Position numbers and translations under genes: made by a program
Part shown: one piece after another, positions 1 to 10,228 of the stretch
Numbering within the stretch: position 1 is the stretch's first letter
Layout: the number at the start of each line of letters is the position of its first letter
Notes under the pieces: model-generated
Seen by the model: only the letters and a program-made list of their open reading frames with translations
What the model was told of the DNA's origin: nothing
Database searches by the model: none
DNA from: Diplocarpon mali
Taxonomy: Eukaryota; Ascomycota; Leotiomycetes; Helotiales; Drepanopezizaceae
Assembly: GCA_024741835.1 (NCBI GenBank)
Contig: JAENRP010000216.1
Coordinates: forward strand, 1 to 64,000
Direction of reading: 5' to 3'
DNA: 64,000 bases

Positions 1-1
1 T

Positions 2-503
2 GCCACCCCGCCCCCTCAGAACCCAGGCTACGGCCCTCCCGCGCCCTCCCCATACCCGCCGCAACACCAGCAACCAGCCCACTACCCCCCTCAACCAACC
101 TACGGCGGCCCCTCGCACTCCCCCGCCCCATACCCCCAGCAACCGCCGTACGCCGACTCGCGCCAGCAGTACCCCGCCGGCCCGGAGCAGGTCGGCCCCA
201 ACGGCGAGCGCGGACTGGGCGCGACGCTCGTCGGCTCCGCAGGCGGCGGCTACCTCGCGCACAAGGCCGGAGGGGGCATGCTCGGGACCCTAGTCGGCGG
301 TCTCGCGGGGGCCATCGGAGCCAATGCCCTGGAGGGCAAGCACAAGAAGCGCAAGAAGGAGAAGAAGTACAAGAACAGCCTCGGCGCCGNCCGGCGCCGG
401 CGCCGGGGCGCTGGGGAGCCTGTACGCTGGGCACAAGCTGAAGCATGGGAAGTCGAGGAGTCGTGGGGGGTCTAGCTCGAGCTCGAGCAGTGATAGCGAT
501 TAG
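2..503 (+). CDS. Glycine-zipper protein with Pro/Tyr/Gln-rich N-terminus (5' partial, frame break)
   Basis: The gene runs in from the left edge, so its start is missing. The visible N-terminal part is rich in Pro, Tyr and Gln. It is followed by a Gly/Ala-rich stretch (about 200-330) with the spacing of a glycine-zipper 2TM segment, a Lys-rich basic patch, and a Ser/Asp tail. An ambiguous base N lies at 390 inside a CCGGCGCC run. Up to there the protein reads in the frame of position 2; after about 405 a continuation typical of this protein type (GALGSLYAGHKLKHGK, then a Ser run) reads in the frame of position 405 and stops with TAG at 501-503. The shift is therefore probably an assembly or sequencing problem in a GC-rich repeat rather than real. 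The role is unknown; fungal proteins of this kind are annotated only as glycine-zipper proteins. Confidence 0.7.
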
Positions 504-890
504 ATGCCTGGCTTGGCTGGGGACTGCTGGGACTTGGGAACTCGGGAGGGGGGTGCGCCAGGGAGGATTGTACGAGATGGAGTCTGATGTTTGCCTGGGA
601 TTCTTGGTGGCGATGACGCTGGGTGCACGCGCTGGTAATTCACTACGAGGGGAGGGTTGTCAGAATCTACTTTCTTCAATGTTGATTTCCCATGGGAAGA
701 TTACCCTTACTCTGCCCCGCGTGTCTTGTCAGGTCCTTGCGATAGCGGCCTGTGGAACTTCGTCTCTTCAGCTTTACTTACTTGTGCTTCAGTAACAAGC
801 GAGACGTCCCATTTCGATGAATACCAGGCCGCACTACGGTCCGCACGTTCCGGGAATCCATTGCATCTTCGGGCTGTACTTTTGACGAGC
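504..890. other. Intergenic, tail-to-tail
   Basis: This is the spacer between two convergent genes. I see no coding potential beyond short chance ORFs and no repeat. Confidence 0.6.
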
Positions 891-2450
891 CTAGGAGCCA
901 GCCGGCTCATCAGCCTCCCTCCTCTCCGCCGCTCTCCCACCAAACGCTCCCCCATCGAGGATGATGTCCTCGTTATCGTCCAACGAATCCTGCACCCGAC
1001 TCCACGTCTTTCTCTTGACGACCGGTCCCGCTTCAGCCTGCTTTCCCGTCCCCTTCCCACTCCCCGTCCAAGTCGGTTTGATCAGACCCTTCAACAACGG
1101 ATTCTTGCTAAATGTCCCTTTCCCAGCACCACTTTTACCACTAACCACTGCAAGCGGGTACTCCCCCACCTCTTCCTCGCTCTCACTGTGCGCATGCTGG
1201 AATACTGGCTTCTCGACAGCAGCCATCTTCTTCATAACCTTGCCCTTCACGAGGTCAATGCTCACCACCTGCCGCCGTTTCTCGTACTCCGGTCTCGCGC
1301 TCCACTCCTGCTCCGCGAGCACCTTCTGCTGCCTCTTCAGCGTCCTTGCCCGCTCGGCAGGGCTGGCCCATATGTTGACACCCGCCGTCGCCGGCGTCTC
1401 AAAATCAGCCGCTTCGTCGCGAACCATGGTCCGCTTCGCATTCTGGGCCTGGAAGCCGAGCAGTCTATCTCGGTGTTCCTTAGCAGCTGCTTCTGCCGGG
1501 CTCATAGCCACCTCCTTCGGCGCCGCAAACGCTGCCGGTTTCTTCGATACCTCAGCGCGCCGATGCGACGAGTTGTCTAGCAGCATCTTCTCCCGCCCCC
1601 GTTCTTCCCTTAACTCTCTGATCATGCCCTGCACCTCGACAGCGCTCAACAGCGACTCGCCGCAGAATGTACATGGCCCCAGCCCCTCTCTCACGCATAT
1701 GACCTTTCCGCAATTTAGACAGTTGGGGGCCGCGGTGAGTAGAGGATGCCGCGCACCGACGCAGTTACAGGCTCGCTTTTTCGCATCAGGTAGGAGTGTG
1801 CTATTGGTGCTTATTTCGAGGGAGCGGATCGCTGCGTCGAGTTCGGTGAGCACGGTCGAGGCGCCGTGCATCGATGTGCCACCTGTTATGGTTACTTTTG
1901 TATTTTTCGAGGACGAGAGAGCGGGTGAGGATGAGCGCGTAGTGGGAGTGCTTTTCGACTTGAAGTCTGAGATGAGGGAGCCGGAGGCTGAGGGCGGGGG
2001 TTTGGAAGTTGGGGCTTGAACGGCGGCTGGTTTTGAGTCGAGGGAAAATCCGTTGTTAGGTGTGGAGGTGCCCGAGTTGGATTTACGGGTGATGTAGTCA
2101 TCTTCATTCTTCTTCGTATATGCGGTGCCGGGTGCGGCATAGTTGTTGTCGACTTGACGAGCAGGGAGGGCGTGAAGGTTGGCTTTCTTCTTAGGGTGTT
2201 TGCGGGCGGCTTTTGGAACACTCGAGGAGTCGGCGGATAGAGGCGGAGCTTTAGATGATGATCTAGAGGTGGGATCTAGACGTCGTGAGTTGAAAGACGA
2301 GATGAAATCTATAGACTGTGGTGATTCTCCCAAGAGGTTGTTGAAGTGGTCGGCGGCTTCTTGTTTGGAGAGTGTTGCTGCATAATCTAGGACTTGCTGC
2401 AGATCCTCATCTGGCAATGGGATCAATTCTGATAGCTTTCGGAGAGACAT
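891..2450 (-). CDS. RQT4: RQT4/TRIP4-like (activating signal cointegrator 1) zinc-finger protein
   Basis: Uninterrupted reading frame of 519 residues. The N-terminus (about 1-55, LSELIPLPDEDLQQVLDY) matches the helical start of TRIP4-type proteins. The centre is a long Ser/Pro/Lys-rich linker. At about 228-263 there is a C2HC5 zinc finger (CNCVGARHPLL, then CLNCGKVIC, then GPCTFCG), the family hallmark. The C-terminal half is charged, and the ASCH domain of animal TRIP4 is not evident, as in yeast Rqt4. In yeast, Rqt4 belongs to the ribosome-quality-control trigger complex (with Slh1 and Cue3), which splits collided ribosomes; in animals TRIP4 is in the ASC-1 complex. The function here is inferred from the zinc finger and N-terminus. 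The ATG at 2450 begins the conserved N-terminal motif, which supports the start. Confidence 0.85.
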   Translation of the reverse strand: MSLRKLSELIPLPDEDLQQVLDYAATLSKQEAADHFNNLLGESPQSIDFISSFNSRRLDPTSRSSSKAPPLSADSSSVPKAARKHPKKKANLHALPARQVDNNYAAPGTAYTKKNEDDYITRKSNSGTSTPNNGFSLDSKPAAVQAPTSKPPPSASGSLISDFKSKSTPTTRSSSPALSSSKNTKVTITGGTSMHGASTVLTELDAAIRSLEISTNSTLLPDAKKRACNCVGARHPLLTAAPNCLNCGKVICVREGLGPCTFCGESLLSAVEVQGMIRELREERGREKMLLDNSSHRRAEVSKKPAAFAAPKEVAMSPAEAAAKEHRDRLLGFQAQNAKRTMVRDEAADFETPATAGVNIWASPAERARTLKRQQKVLAEQEWSARPEYEKRRQVVSIDLVKGKVMKKMAAVEKPVFQHAHSESEEEVGEYPLAVVSGKSGAGKGTFSKNPLLKGLIKPTWTGSGKGTGKQAEAGPVVKRKTWSRVQDSLDDNEDIILDGGAFGGRAAERREADEPAGS

Positions 2451-2876
2451 AGTTCGCGTTGCTCCGATTTTGGGATCTTAGATTGTGAGTGTGTTGTATA
2501 GGTCGGAGATGTTGACATTAGTTTTAGAAGCTCTGTCGAATCGCGGGGCTCATGCGTCATCTGCCGAGCAAGAACAACCCCTAAAAGACTCGCCGAAGTG
2601 GAGCCGGGGCGAACCCCATTGTTCACATTTTCCGAGAAACCTTCACTCTCATCCGTTCTTGGGATGACGTTTTTTTGATTTGCAACACGTATACCACTGG
2701 TCATTGATCTTGATTTACACGCCTGCCGTGGAGTATCATTATTCAATTGCATTCCATTCTTACTCCATCTTCTTTGCTTCTTTCCTCATATCGGCCAGGC
2801 TAACCTTCCAGCTGTCTCTTAGCCATAAGTCCCTGCAGTCACACATATTCTTGAAAAACTGTCATTGCGAGTCAAG
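2451..2876. promoter_or_regulatory. Divergent intergenic region
   Basis: 426 bp between the starts of the RQT4-like gene (minus) and the aminotransferase relic (plus). It presumably held both promoters. I see no clear named motif. Confidence 0.4.
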
Positions 2877-3831
2877 ATGGGAGAAGCATTGATTGCAAGT
2901 CCTACCTCTGGACGAATTCCTCTCGGCAAAGGGATGCTGAAGTATTTTTCCATTGACCTTTCTTACAAAAATATCAATCATGGTGCTCACGCCCCTACTC
3001 AACCTATCTACCTGTTTAAACATCCACATCAGGCTCATTCGGCATTTCTCCCCGCGCTATTCGAGAAAAGCGCCAAGAGTATGTTGATCAGGGAGAAGCA
3101 CGTCCTGATGTCTACATGCGCTATAAATACCCTCGGTTCTCAGACAGATCCCGAGAGGCTATAGCCAAGTTGCTGAATTGTCCAGCGTCTACTGTGGTTT
3201 TCGTGCCAAACGCTACTACTGGTGTGAATACGGTCCTTCGAAACATTGCGTGGAATCTAGACAGCAAGGATGAGATAGTCTACTTCGAGTACGTCTAATC
3301 TCCGTCTTCAAAACGCTGGTCTGATGGCCTAGGACCATATATGGCGCTTGCTTGAAGACCATCGACTACATATGTGAAGCCAACCACAATGCCGTCAAGC
3401 CTCGCGCTGTCACGAAAATCTACCCAATCGAAGATCCGAATCTTCTGTCTCTGTTCAGGGACGCTATCAAGGCCTCCCGTGCCGAGGGAAATCAACCTCG
3501 ACTCGCAATTTTCGACACCGTATCTTCGTTTTCCGGTGTGCGGATGCCATTCGAGGCCCTCACTGCTATCTGCAAAGAAGAAGGGGTAATCTCTCTCATA
3601 GATAGTGCCCATGGGTGGGCCACGTCCATCTCGATCTGTCCACACTGGACCCGACTTCCTCGTCAGCAACGCCCACAGATGTCTCTTCGTTCCACGCGGC
3701 TGCGCAGTGTTCTACGTCCCGGAAAGAAACCAAGCACTTATGCGGTCTGCTCTTCCAACCTCGCATAGTTTTTCGAGACTATGAATTTTGTTCCCAGTCA
3801 TCCCACAGCCTGTCAACATTCACGGAGGCAT
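2877..3831 (+). pseudogene. Decayed class V aminotransferase (hercynylcysteine-sulfoxide-lyase / isopenicillin-N-epimerase-like)
   Basis: Translation starts MGEALIASPTSGRIPLG at 2877. An intron at about 2979-3031 restores NHGSFGISPRAIREKRQEYV, the typical start of this PLP family. A second intron (about 3291-3331) joins YFE to TIYGACLKTIDYICEANHN. The core continues to the family motif SLIDSAHG. There the frame breaks twice by apparent single-base losses (around 3613 and 3650); the pieces [12 protein letters not shown] and [17 protein letters not shown] show the original protein. In relatives the residue after AH/CH is the lysine that binds PLP; here it is Arg (NAHRC). The reading stops near 3780, and the C-terminal half of a normal protein (usually over 400 residues) is absent. 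Truncation, frameshifts and the missing catalytic lysine together indicate a pseudogene. Exact substrate class is uncertain. Confidence 0.8.
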
Positions 3832-4742
3832 GACAAATGCATGTCTTTCTCATTAAATGTATGTTTGAATTGAATTAGCCGATGACTGCCGCTCGGCACT
3901 CAATTATCTTTGATTTGATTCACGTCTAGCAGAGCACCATCAAAAGGTTTGACAGATCTCGGGTCGAAGCCATAGGGCCTGGAACATCTAGCCCATGCAG
4001 CACTTCTTCATGTCTTGTCGTATCGGTGGGAGGTCGAGGACACTCACCCTTCTGAGCCCTGACGATCAGCAGCGTGGACTCAGTCATCAAAGCCGGCATC
4101 AAATTCGAACTATTACCTTTCATGTTCATCATTGGGATGGTCATCGCTGGTATCGAAAAAAGAGAGGGAAAGAAGGAAAGAAAGTAAGGTAGAAAGTAAG
4201 TAAGAAGCAGTTCCCGGGTCTCCAGACCACCGCTAGACATCTCAAGTGAGCAGCGATCTACGCGATCGCTGGCGCCATCTCTCCACCTGCAGGCTGGAAA
4301 CGCCAACGACAATTAATTGTGCGGAAGCGGCACGGGAGATCTGCGGTGTACGACTGGCGTCCTTCAGCTTCTGCCTCTTGGGTCATTATTGTTAGCCAAA
4401 ACATCCGTGTCAACCTGACCACACGCATGGTTGGAATTCAGGTGGTAGGGCTTCATCTTGTTGATTGGCCAACAAGTGAAATATACGCGTGTGTAAAGTC
4501 TTACTCTGAGGCTTGACTGGCTCAGAGGCGGACTTGGCTGGCTTTTACTTGTCCAACCTCAACACTGCCCGAGTCGGTGCTTTTCCTGAACCTTTTAAAA
4601 CTGGCGAAAACCATAAGGTCATGTATTAACTTTATCTCTGAGTCCTAGGCAGTACATCAGATTTTCTCCACACTCCTCGGCACTAGAGACTGCGAAATCT
4701 GGGGGCTCTGGGTCTAAGCAGCCCCGCAGAGCAAGCAGAGCA
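3832..4742. other. Intergenic, no supported gene
   Basis: About 900 bp with only short chance ORFs. A purine-rich stretch with GAAA and GTAA repeats lies at about 4155-4210. If the downstream half of the aminotransferase once lay here, it is no longer recognisable. Confidence 0.5.
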
Positions 4743-5624
4743 ATGTTGGGGGCGAACACTATGCCTCAAGGAGGCGGTCCTGTTGGACCATCACCGCTTC
4801 AAAATGCCACCCGAGAAACATCCAGTTGGCGGCCGACTTTGAGAGGGATAAAGACCGGTCTGTTTTCAATTGCGAGGATCCCAGGCAATGCCGAGCTGCA
4901 GAATTCAGAAGGAATTTTCATAGACTCGGGCTGACCCATGACGGGTCAACGCTTGAATGGGGGTACCACAGTTTCGACGAAAGATGGGTCTGTGGAGCTG
5001 CTGCGAATACAGCCTGCCGCTTCAGGATCAATTGTCCCCCGGAGGCAGCGTCCCATGGGCCCCAGGAAACCGAAAGACTCCGCCAAGTGCAATATGGCCA
5101 AGCAACAGCCCCTTTTAAGGTCGGGTATTAGAAGAAGACCAATCGAAGAGCCGTTCCGGCAGGAATATGTCCGGGAAGAGCTCTACAATGACGACGTCGA
5201 GGTTGTTTCAGCCAAAGATCCTGTTGGCAATCCATACATACCACAGCACGCAGCCACCGACGCCCGAAAAATCATAACGCCCAGAGACGTCTTTGTACAA
5301 AAGCCCATCTCGAGGAAACCAGTGCCGCAAAATCTACCTCGCTACGAGCCCAAGCACGCAGCGTCTGACTTCTCAAAGATGAACCTGCCTCTTGGCCTGA
5401 AATCCTCCAGCTTCACACGCCCCCATCCGCTCCTCGACGCAGCAGCTACAGAACTCGCCTCTCACCAGCCCGACGACTACCAGAGGTTTCTGGAAGCGTC
5501 GCGGATGGCTGCTGCGAGCAACTATAACTCATACGTTGTGGTGAGCTCGCAGACTCTGACGCCTGAGACGGCGGCTGCGATGCAGGGTTTCATGGCACCC
5601 AGGCGATGCATGGATCGATCATGA
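4743..5624 (+). CDS. Hypothetical protein, probably two exons
   Basis: No domain recognised. One frame is open from ATG 4743 to TGA at 5622-5624 except for a single TGA at 4932-4934. A candidate intron (GTCTGT donor at 4858, GCTGACC branch-like sequence near 4930, CACAG acceptor ending 4971; 114 nt) removes this stop and keeps the frame, giving GIKTVSTKDGSVELLRIQP across the junction and a protein of about 255 residues. The protein is basic, rich in Pro and Arg, without membrane segments. The second half (EEPFRQEYVREELYNDDVEV, later KHAASDFSKMNLPLGL) has ordinary codon-like composition. If the intron is not real, the gene is either broken by a nonsense codon or starts at ATG 4938 with 228 residues. 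Confidence 0.5.
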
Positions 5625-6246
5625 CCCGTGACTCTACTGAGAGCTGAGATCCGGTGTATTCAGTAGAGTCGCGGGAGTACCTCAGACCAACAAGAGAAAG
5701 TGAGTGCACTCGGAGGAGTGGAGACACTGCTAATGTAAGAGATAGCACGATAGGTCTGGCAGTCGCTGGTCGAAGCCAGCAAGTCGATAACGAGAGTTCC
5801 TTTTTAGATAAAGTAATGCAAAAGACCGTGGGGAAGGCGGGATAACAGAGCGGGAGCGAGGATACAGGTGCCGGAGGCTCATGCTGTGCCTAAGAGTCTG
5901 CGTAGGTGAAGTTTATTCGAGTATTCACGATAGCACTCGTTGACAGCTTGCGCTAGTGCTTGATCTCCGTGACTAAGGATCACGACTGTGTTCATCCTCA
6001 GCGGTAACCATAAATAAATGTTTGGCACTACTTGCAGCCGACTGGGCACGAAGCTTATGTTTTTTTCCAAGGAGGTCTAGCGAGCTCGAGGTTCTCGATT
6101 TTCGGCAGTAAAAAAAGCAGTTTTGTTACCCAGGCACAACAAATACCCCCAGGTCTTTGGTGTTTCTCGACACTTTTCTGTACCAGCAAGCTGTTTCCCA
6201 TTCCCTCCCTTTATCTTCTTACTGATGATCATCCTCAGCGCCAGGC
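5625..6246. other. Intergenic, tail-to-tail
   Basis: About 620 bp between two convergent genes. I see nothing beyond chance ORFs. Confidence 0.5.
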
Positions 6247-7202
6247 TTAGCACTTGTCGAGTAGCTGGTTCGTAGAATTCCCGGCATCAGTCAAATTATA
6301 CAGCTCCGCGAACGGGTCGTCCCTGGAGTTGGTTTGTCTTCGGTACTCCATCGCATTGGTAACCGTCATAGCATCCTCTTCCCCGAAGACTGAAGCGATG
6401 AAGGCAATGATGAGATCGATGCCCGCCGAGACACCTGAGGAGCTCCCTTAGCCAGACATATTAGCACCACTTGATGTTCTGCGTGTCTTGTAACACAGTC
6501 CAAGACATAGCAACGGTGTGGGGATATTTCAACTCACAGACGTTTCCATCTTGAACCCATCTCGCCTCGGCCACCCACTTCACTTTCGGGCCCCAAACAA
6601 TCGTCTGCGCCCAAGCCTTCTTATTCGTCGTCGCGCATTTACCATCCAGCACGCCCGCTCTTGATGCAATCACCGCCCCGGTACAGACCGAGATCAGATA
6701 CTTGACGGTCGGGTAGCGCGTTCTCACAAACTCGATGCTCGGATCGAGCAGCGGGTCCTGCGCGCGAACCCCCAGACCTCCAGGGACGACCAGGACGTCG
6801 ATGTCCGCGGGGGCCGTATCGAATGTGTGGGTTGGCACGATGGCCTCCCCGAACGTGGCATTGGAGGCGCTGGCCAGCCATTCCAGCCGGTCTGTGTGCA
6901 CGGGCTCGAGCGTTTCGGCGATCAGGGTGAGGTTGATGTTCCTGGTGAGGGAGAGCAGGTTGAGGGCGTCGAGGGGCCCGAACACGTCCAGGGCTTGGAA
7001 TCCGGGGAAGAGGACGTAGCCGAATCGGTAGGGTAGTGTTGGTGCCGGGTCTGCTTGAGGGGGGGGCTGGATTAGATGATGGCGAGGGCGATGAGGGGGC
7101 GAGTTGTGTGCAGTGCTTACTGGCTGCGGTAGTCTCGCTGCGTGCGGTGCTTGCGAGCCCTAGGAGGGAGACGAGCTTCACGGGATGGGAGAAGAGACGC
7201 AT
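6247..7202 (-). CDS. Secreted DJ-1/PfpI-family protein
   Basis: Three exons: 7202-7121, 7053-6538 and 6446-6247, with introns 7120-7054 (GTAAGC...AAG) and 6537-6447 (GTGAGT...AAG). Joined, they give 265 residues. The first about 22 residues (MRLFSHPVKLVSLLGLASTA) look like a signal peptide. The DJ-1/PfpI core follows: FGYVLFPGFQALDVFGPLDAL, VLVVPGGLG, and the nucleophile-elbow motif SVCTGA with Cys at about 151, then GNVWSSSGVSAGIDL, which is restored only by the second splice. The family includes isonitrile hydratase-like and GATase-1-like proteins; the exact reaction cannot be told. An Asn-rich C-terminus with NLT and NST sites fits passage through the secretory pathway. The first intron's acceptor could lie 3 nt further on without changing the frame. 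Confidence 0.88.
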
Positions 7203-10200
7203 CTTCTCTCTCTTCGGAGCGCAGGAAGAGAATCAGTCGACAGCGGCAATGACAACTGGTTGATATCAAGCGGCAACGTCCATACCTCGTTTATATATGT
7301 GCACTTTTCACACAGCTGCGTGAGGGGAAAATGTGGTGCTTTGGCTTTTCCTACACCTTATCAACAAATGCTAAATCTTACTCAGTCGTCCCTGCATGAT
7401 GTTCCAATTTAATTTATGGTTTTTTTGCTCTTTTCTTTTTTTGCTCTTTCGAGTACAGTGGATCTCAGCTAGGGCAGAAATCCGCTGGAAAGTATGAATC
7501 GTTTCCGACCATTCAGACCCGCAAGCGAGGCTTGTCAGTCGCTTTGCGACCTCCAGAGTAAGCCTCGACTCTTAATAATAGACCAAAGTACGTAGGCTAC
7601 TCTATACCGGTTTTTATTCATCTATGCTGCGAGTCCGGTGGATCACGGACCGGATAATCTTCTGGCCATTCGGCTGTTGGCATTTTGGGACTTGAAGTTA
7701 CTTCGTGCTAGCTAGTGTACCTATATTACTTTCCTCGCAGGCCGAACAAACGCCTCTCGCTCGCGTCAAGGAACGAGGGACGTCTACAGCCCTGTGGGTC
7801 GTACGGTGCATGTATTTACGTACTTCTGGCAGGGTTAGATGGAAAGATACTTTTCAGGTGGTGTTTGTTTGTCTGTTTGTTATGTCCAGCCCTGCGGCGC
7901 AGTATGCAGATGTGTGGTGCGGTCGGCTGGAGGGCCTTCATTGGGTCGCTCAGGAGGCTCGCAGAAGTAGGGGAAGATGATTGATTGTATTGTTATCTAG
8001 TGTATGTATGGTAAGGAGACTTCGGAAAGAAAAGGGAGAGTCTATGACTCAGCAGAGTCACGTGGAGGGTCTCCAGAATAAGTGGAGACTCCGCCCATTC
8101 TGCACGACAAGATGCTCCGCCGTACTTCGGGACACGGCGCGGAAAAAGAAGTCGGGAGCATGGAGACACAGAAAGAAGCCCAGCGCGGGGGATCTCGGCG
8201 CTTGGGATCAAAGTGTTGCCGAGATGGGCAGAAGGCTTCCTGCTTGATGTGCAATCCCGGAGTTAGAGAGAGGTTCCTCGGATGCGTTGTTGTGTTTACA
8301 ATGTGCTGTGTAAAATGTAAACACCTGGGGACCGAGGTGCCGAGGCATCTAACAAGTGATTACACACAAGGGCAGATGGATAAGGTTACCTTGGGAACGA
8401 ATACCTACTTGGTAAGCTCCAGCTATCGAGGTACGGCTCGAGCCGCCTGATAAATAAGCCGGACCGAATACCTCGATGGCTCCGTTATATAGAGTTGTCG
8501 AAACATCTACCGGCTTGTCCCAAGCACAACTCGGCAAGATTTCAAATCCAGACACCCAAATCCCAAATCAGCCACCGACGAGGACTTATCCTCACACGAA
8601 CCCTCTTGTCTCCGACTCAGGCACAAGTCGCTACCTTTTTCCCTCGGTCCCGCGACGCCGAGATGGAGCCAGCACGGGATTGAGAGGTGGACGATGGGGG
8701 AGACATTGTGTTGATCGCATGGACGTATGTTAATTAGTTGATCAGGGAAGCAGGTACTTGGGCTTCTTTCGCCAAGAACACCAAGAACACCAAGAAAATT
8801 GAATCCTTCTTATTGATAAGGCTAGGACTACCGATCTATCAGACGCGTTTTCTCTCGTTTGTGCATATACATGATGACTGCCTTGTAGCGAGACCTACCA
8901 GCAATAGAAGCCAGAATTGGCTCGCGAATAGTCCTCTTTTTTCTTCCTTTCTTTGACCAGTACAAGGAGGTCTTCAAACTACTCTCTGGAGCTCCTCTCG
9001 AGCAAGCTTTCTGCTCGGGTTCTGGCGGAGTTCCATCGTCAATCATTTAACTGTACCATAAATCCGGCTTTCTGGTCTACCAAGAGTTCGCTCTTCGATG
9101 CGCTCCTTACAGAGGCTTTGGAGATCTTGCCGATGCCTTGTGGTCCAGCTGATTACTGTACGATCATCCAGCGTCGAGCAATGCCGTACACCCAAGTAAC
9201 ATGCCGCTATTCTCCTCACAAATTGCTATATCATTCCGACAGAGCTTAAGCTGCCGGGGCCCCGAAGATGGACTTGAAATAAACGTACTAATTCGCGAGA
9301 ATAGGCGTAGTGGCGCTCGAGTCCGAGACTAGAAACAGTTTTGGAATCAATCCAGCGAGGATCGATCACTGGACTGAACTGCACTGGCGATTAGTGCCAC
9401 AGTCATGACCCGAGACGGAGGACCTCGGCAGCTCTTCATCGGACTTCTGATGTATCCCATGCTGGATGATAAATTGAGAATTCCCTAGTAGGCAGCTTTA
9501 TTCGCTGAAGCACCCCTACCGATGGCACTGAGTATTCGTCGGGCTTGATGCTTCATAGAGTCCGGGACATCAAAGAAGTCAGCATCTATGCATGGCCAGG
9601 AGCGTAAATCCCACTCTTGCGCAGACCTGGACGATAGGAAAAGATCTCTGACCAGGGCCACATGCTTGTGCCAAATTCGCGACAGCGGTAGGATTTTCTC
9701 ATGCCAGATGCGACGTTGACAGAAGATGCTACTGAAGCCAGAGCACGCTGACTGAGACGGGCGTATTCTGCGATAAGATGAGCCATTCGTGGGTTTCCTC
9801 GTTCCTCTGTTTGGATTTATGGATATGGTAAGCCCGTTTGCGAATTCATCCTTTAAGCACAGTCGGTCTGAACACGATGCGGTTGTGTCTTTGCTCCCTC
9901 TGCGGCGCGACTATGATGAACATTGGATTTCAAACCGGATTTCTTCGTGCTTCGTCGAGTACTCGAATATGAAACCAGATTTCGCAGATGAAGCTGTATG
10001 GCTGTTACTAAGACCTGGTACTTTGGCATTTTTCCTACACATGTAAATCTTTGTTCTCTACCCCTCTATCCAGTGACGTCGTTGACCAGAGTGACGTAAC
10101 AGCATTTTGTCGTTGCTCTGGCTCAGGTAAGATAAACAATAGCTTCGCAAAGGAACAGCAATCATTCTACATCAGAAGGACTTCAGAAAACATTAGGAAA

Positions 10201-10228
10201 TATAGAAATCTACAAGACGTAAGACCAA
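7203..10228. other. 3-kb gene-free region
   Basis: No ORF here has a recognisable family or convincing exon structure. The region is punctuated by stops in all frames, and the longest open stretches (7981-8247, 8082-8450, 8953-9249) look like chance. A tripled AAGAACACC-like motif sits at about 8776-8798. The last few hundred bases before 10229 presumably carry the alcohol dehydrogenase promoter. Old repeat material beyond recognition is possible. Confidence 0.45.

Noticed and set aside
4932..4934. Programmed stop-codon readthrough at the in-frame TGA
   Set aside because: The next bases are CCC, not the CTA context known for fungal readthrough; an intron explains it better.
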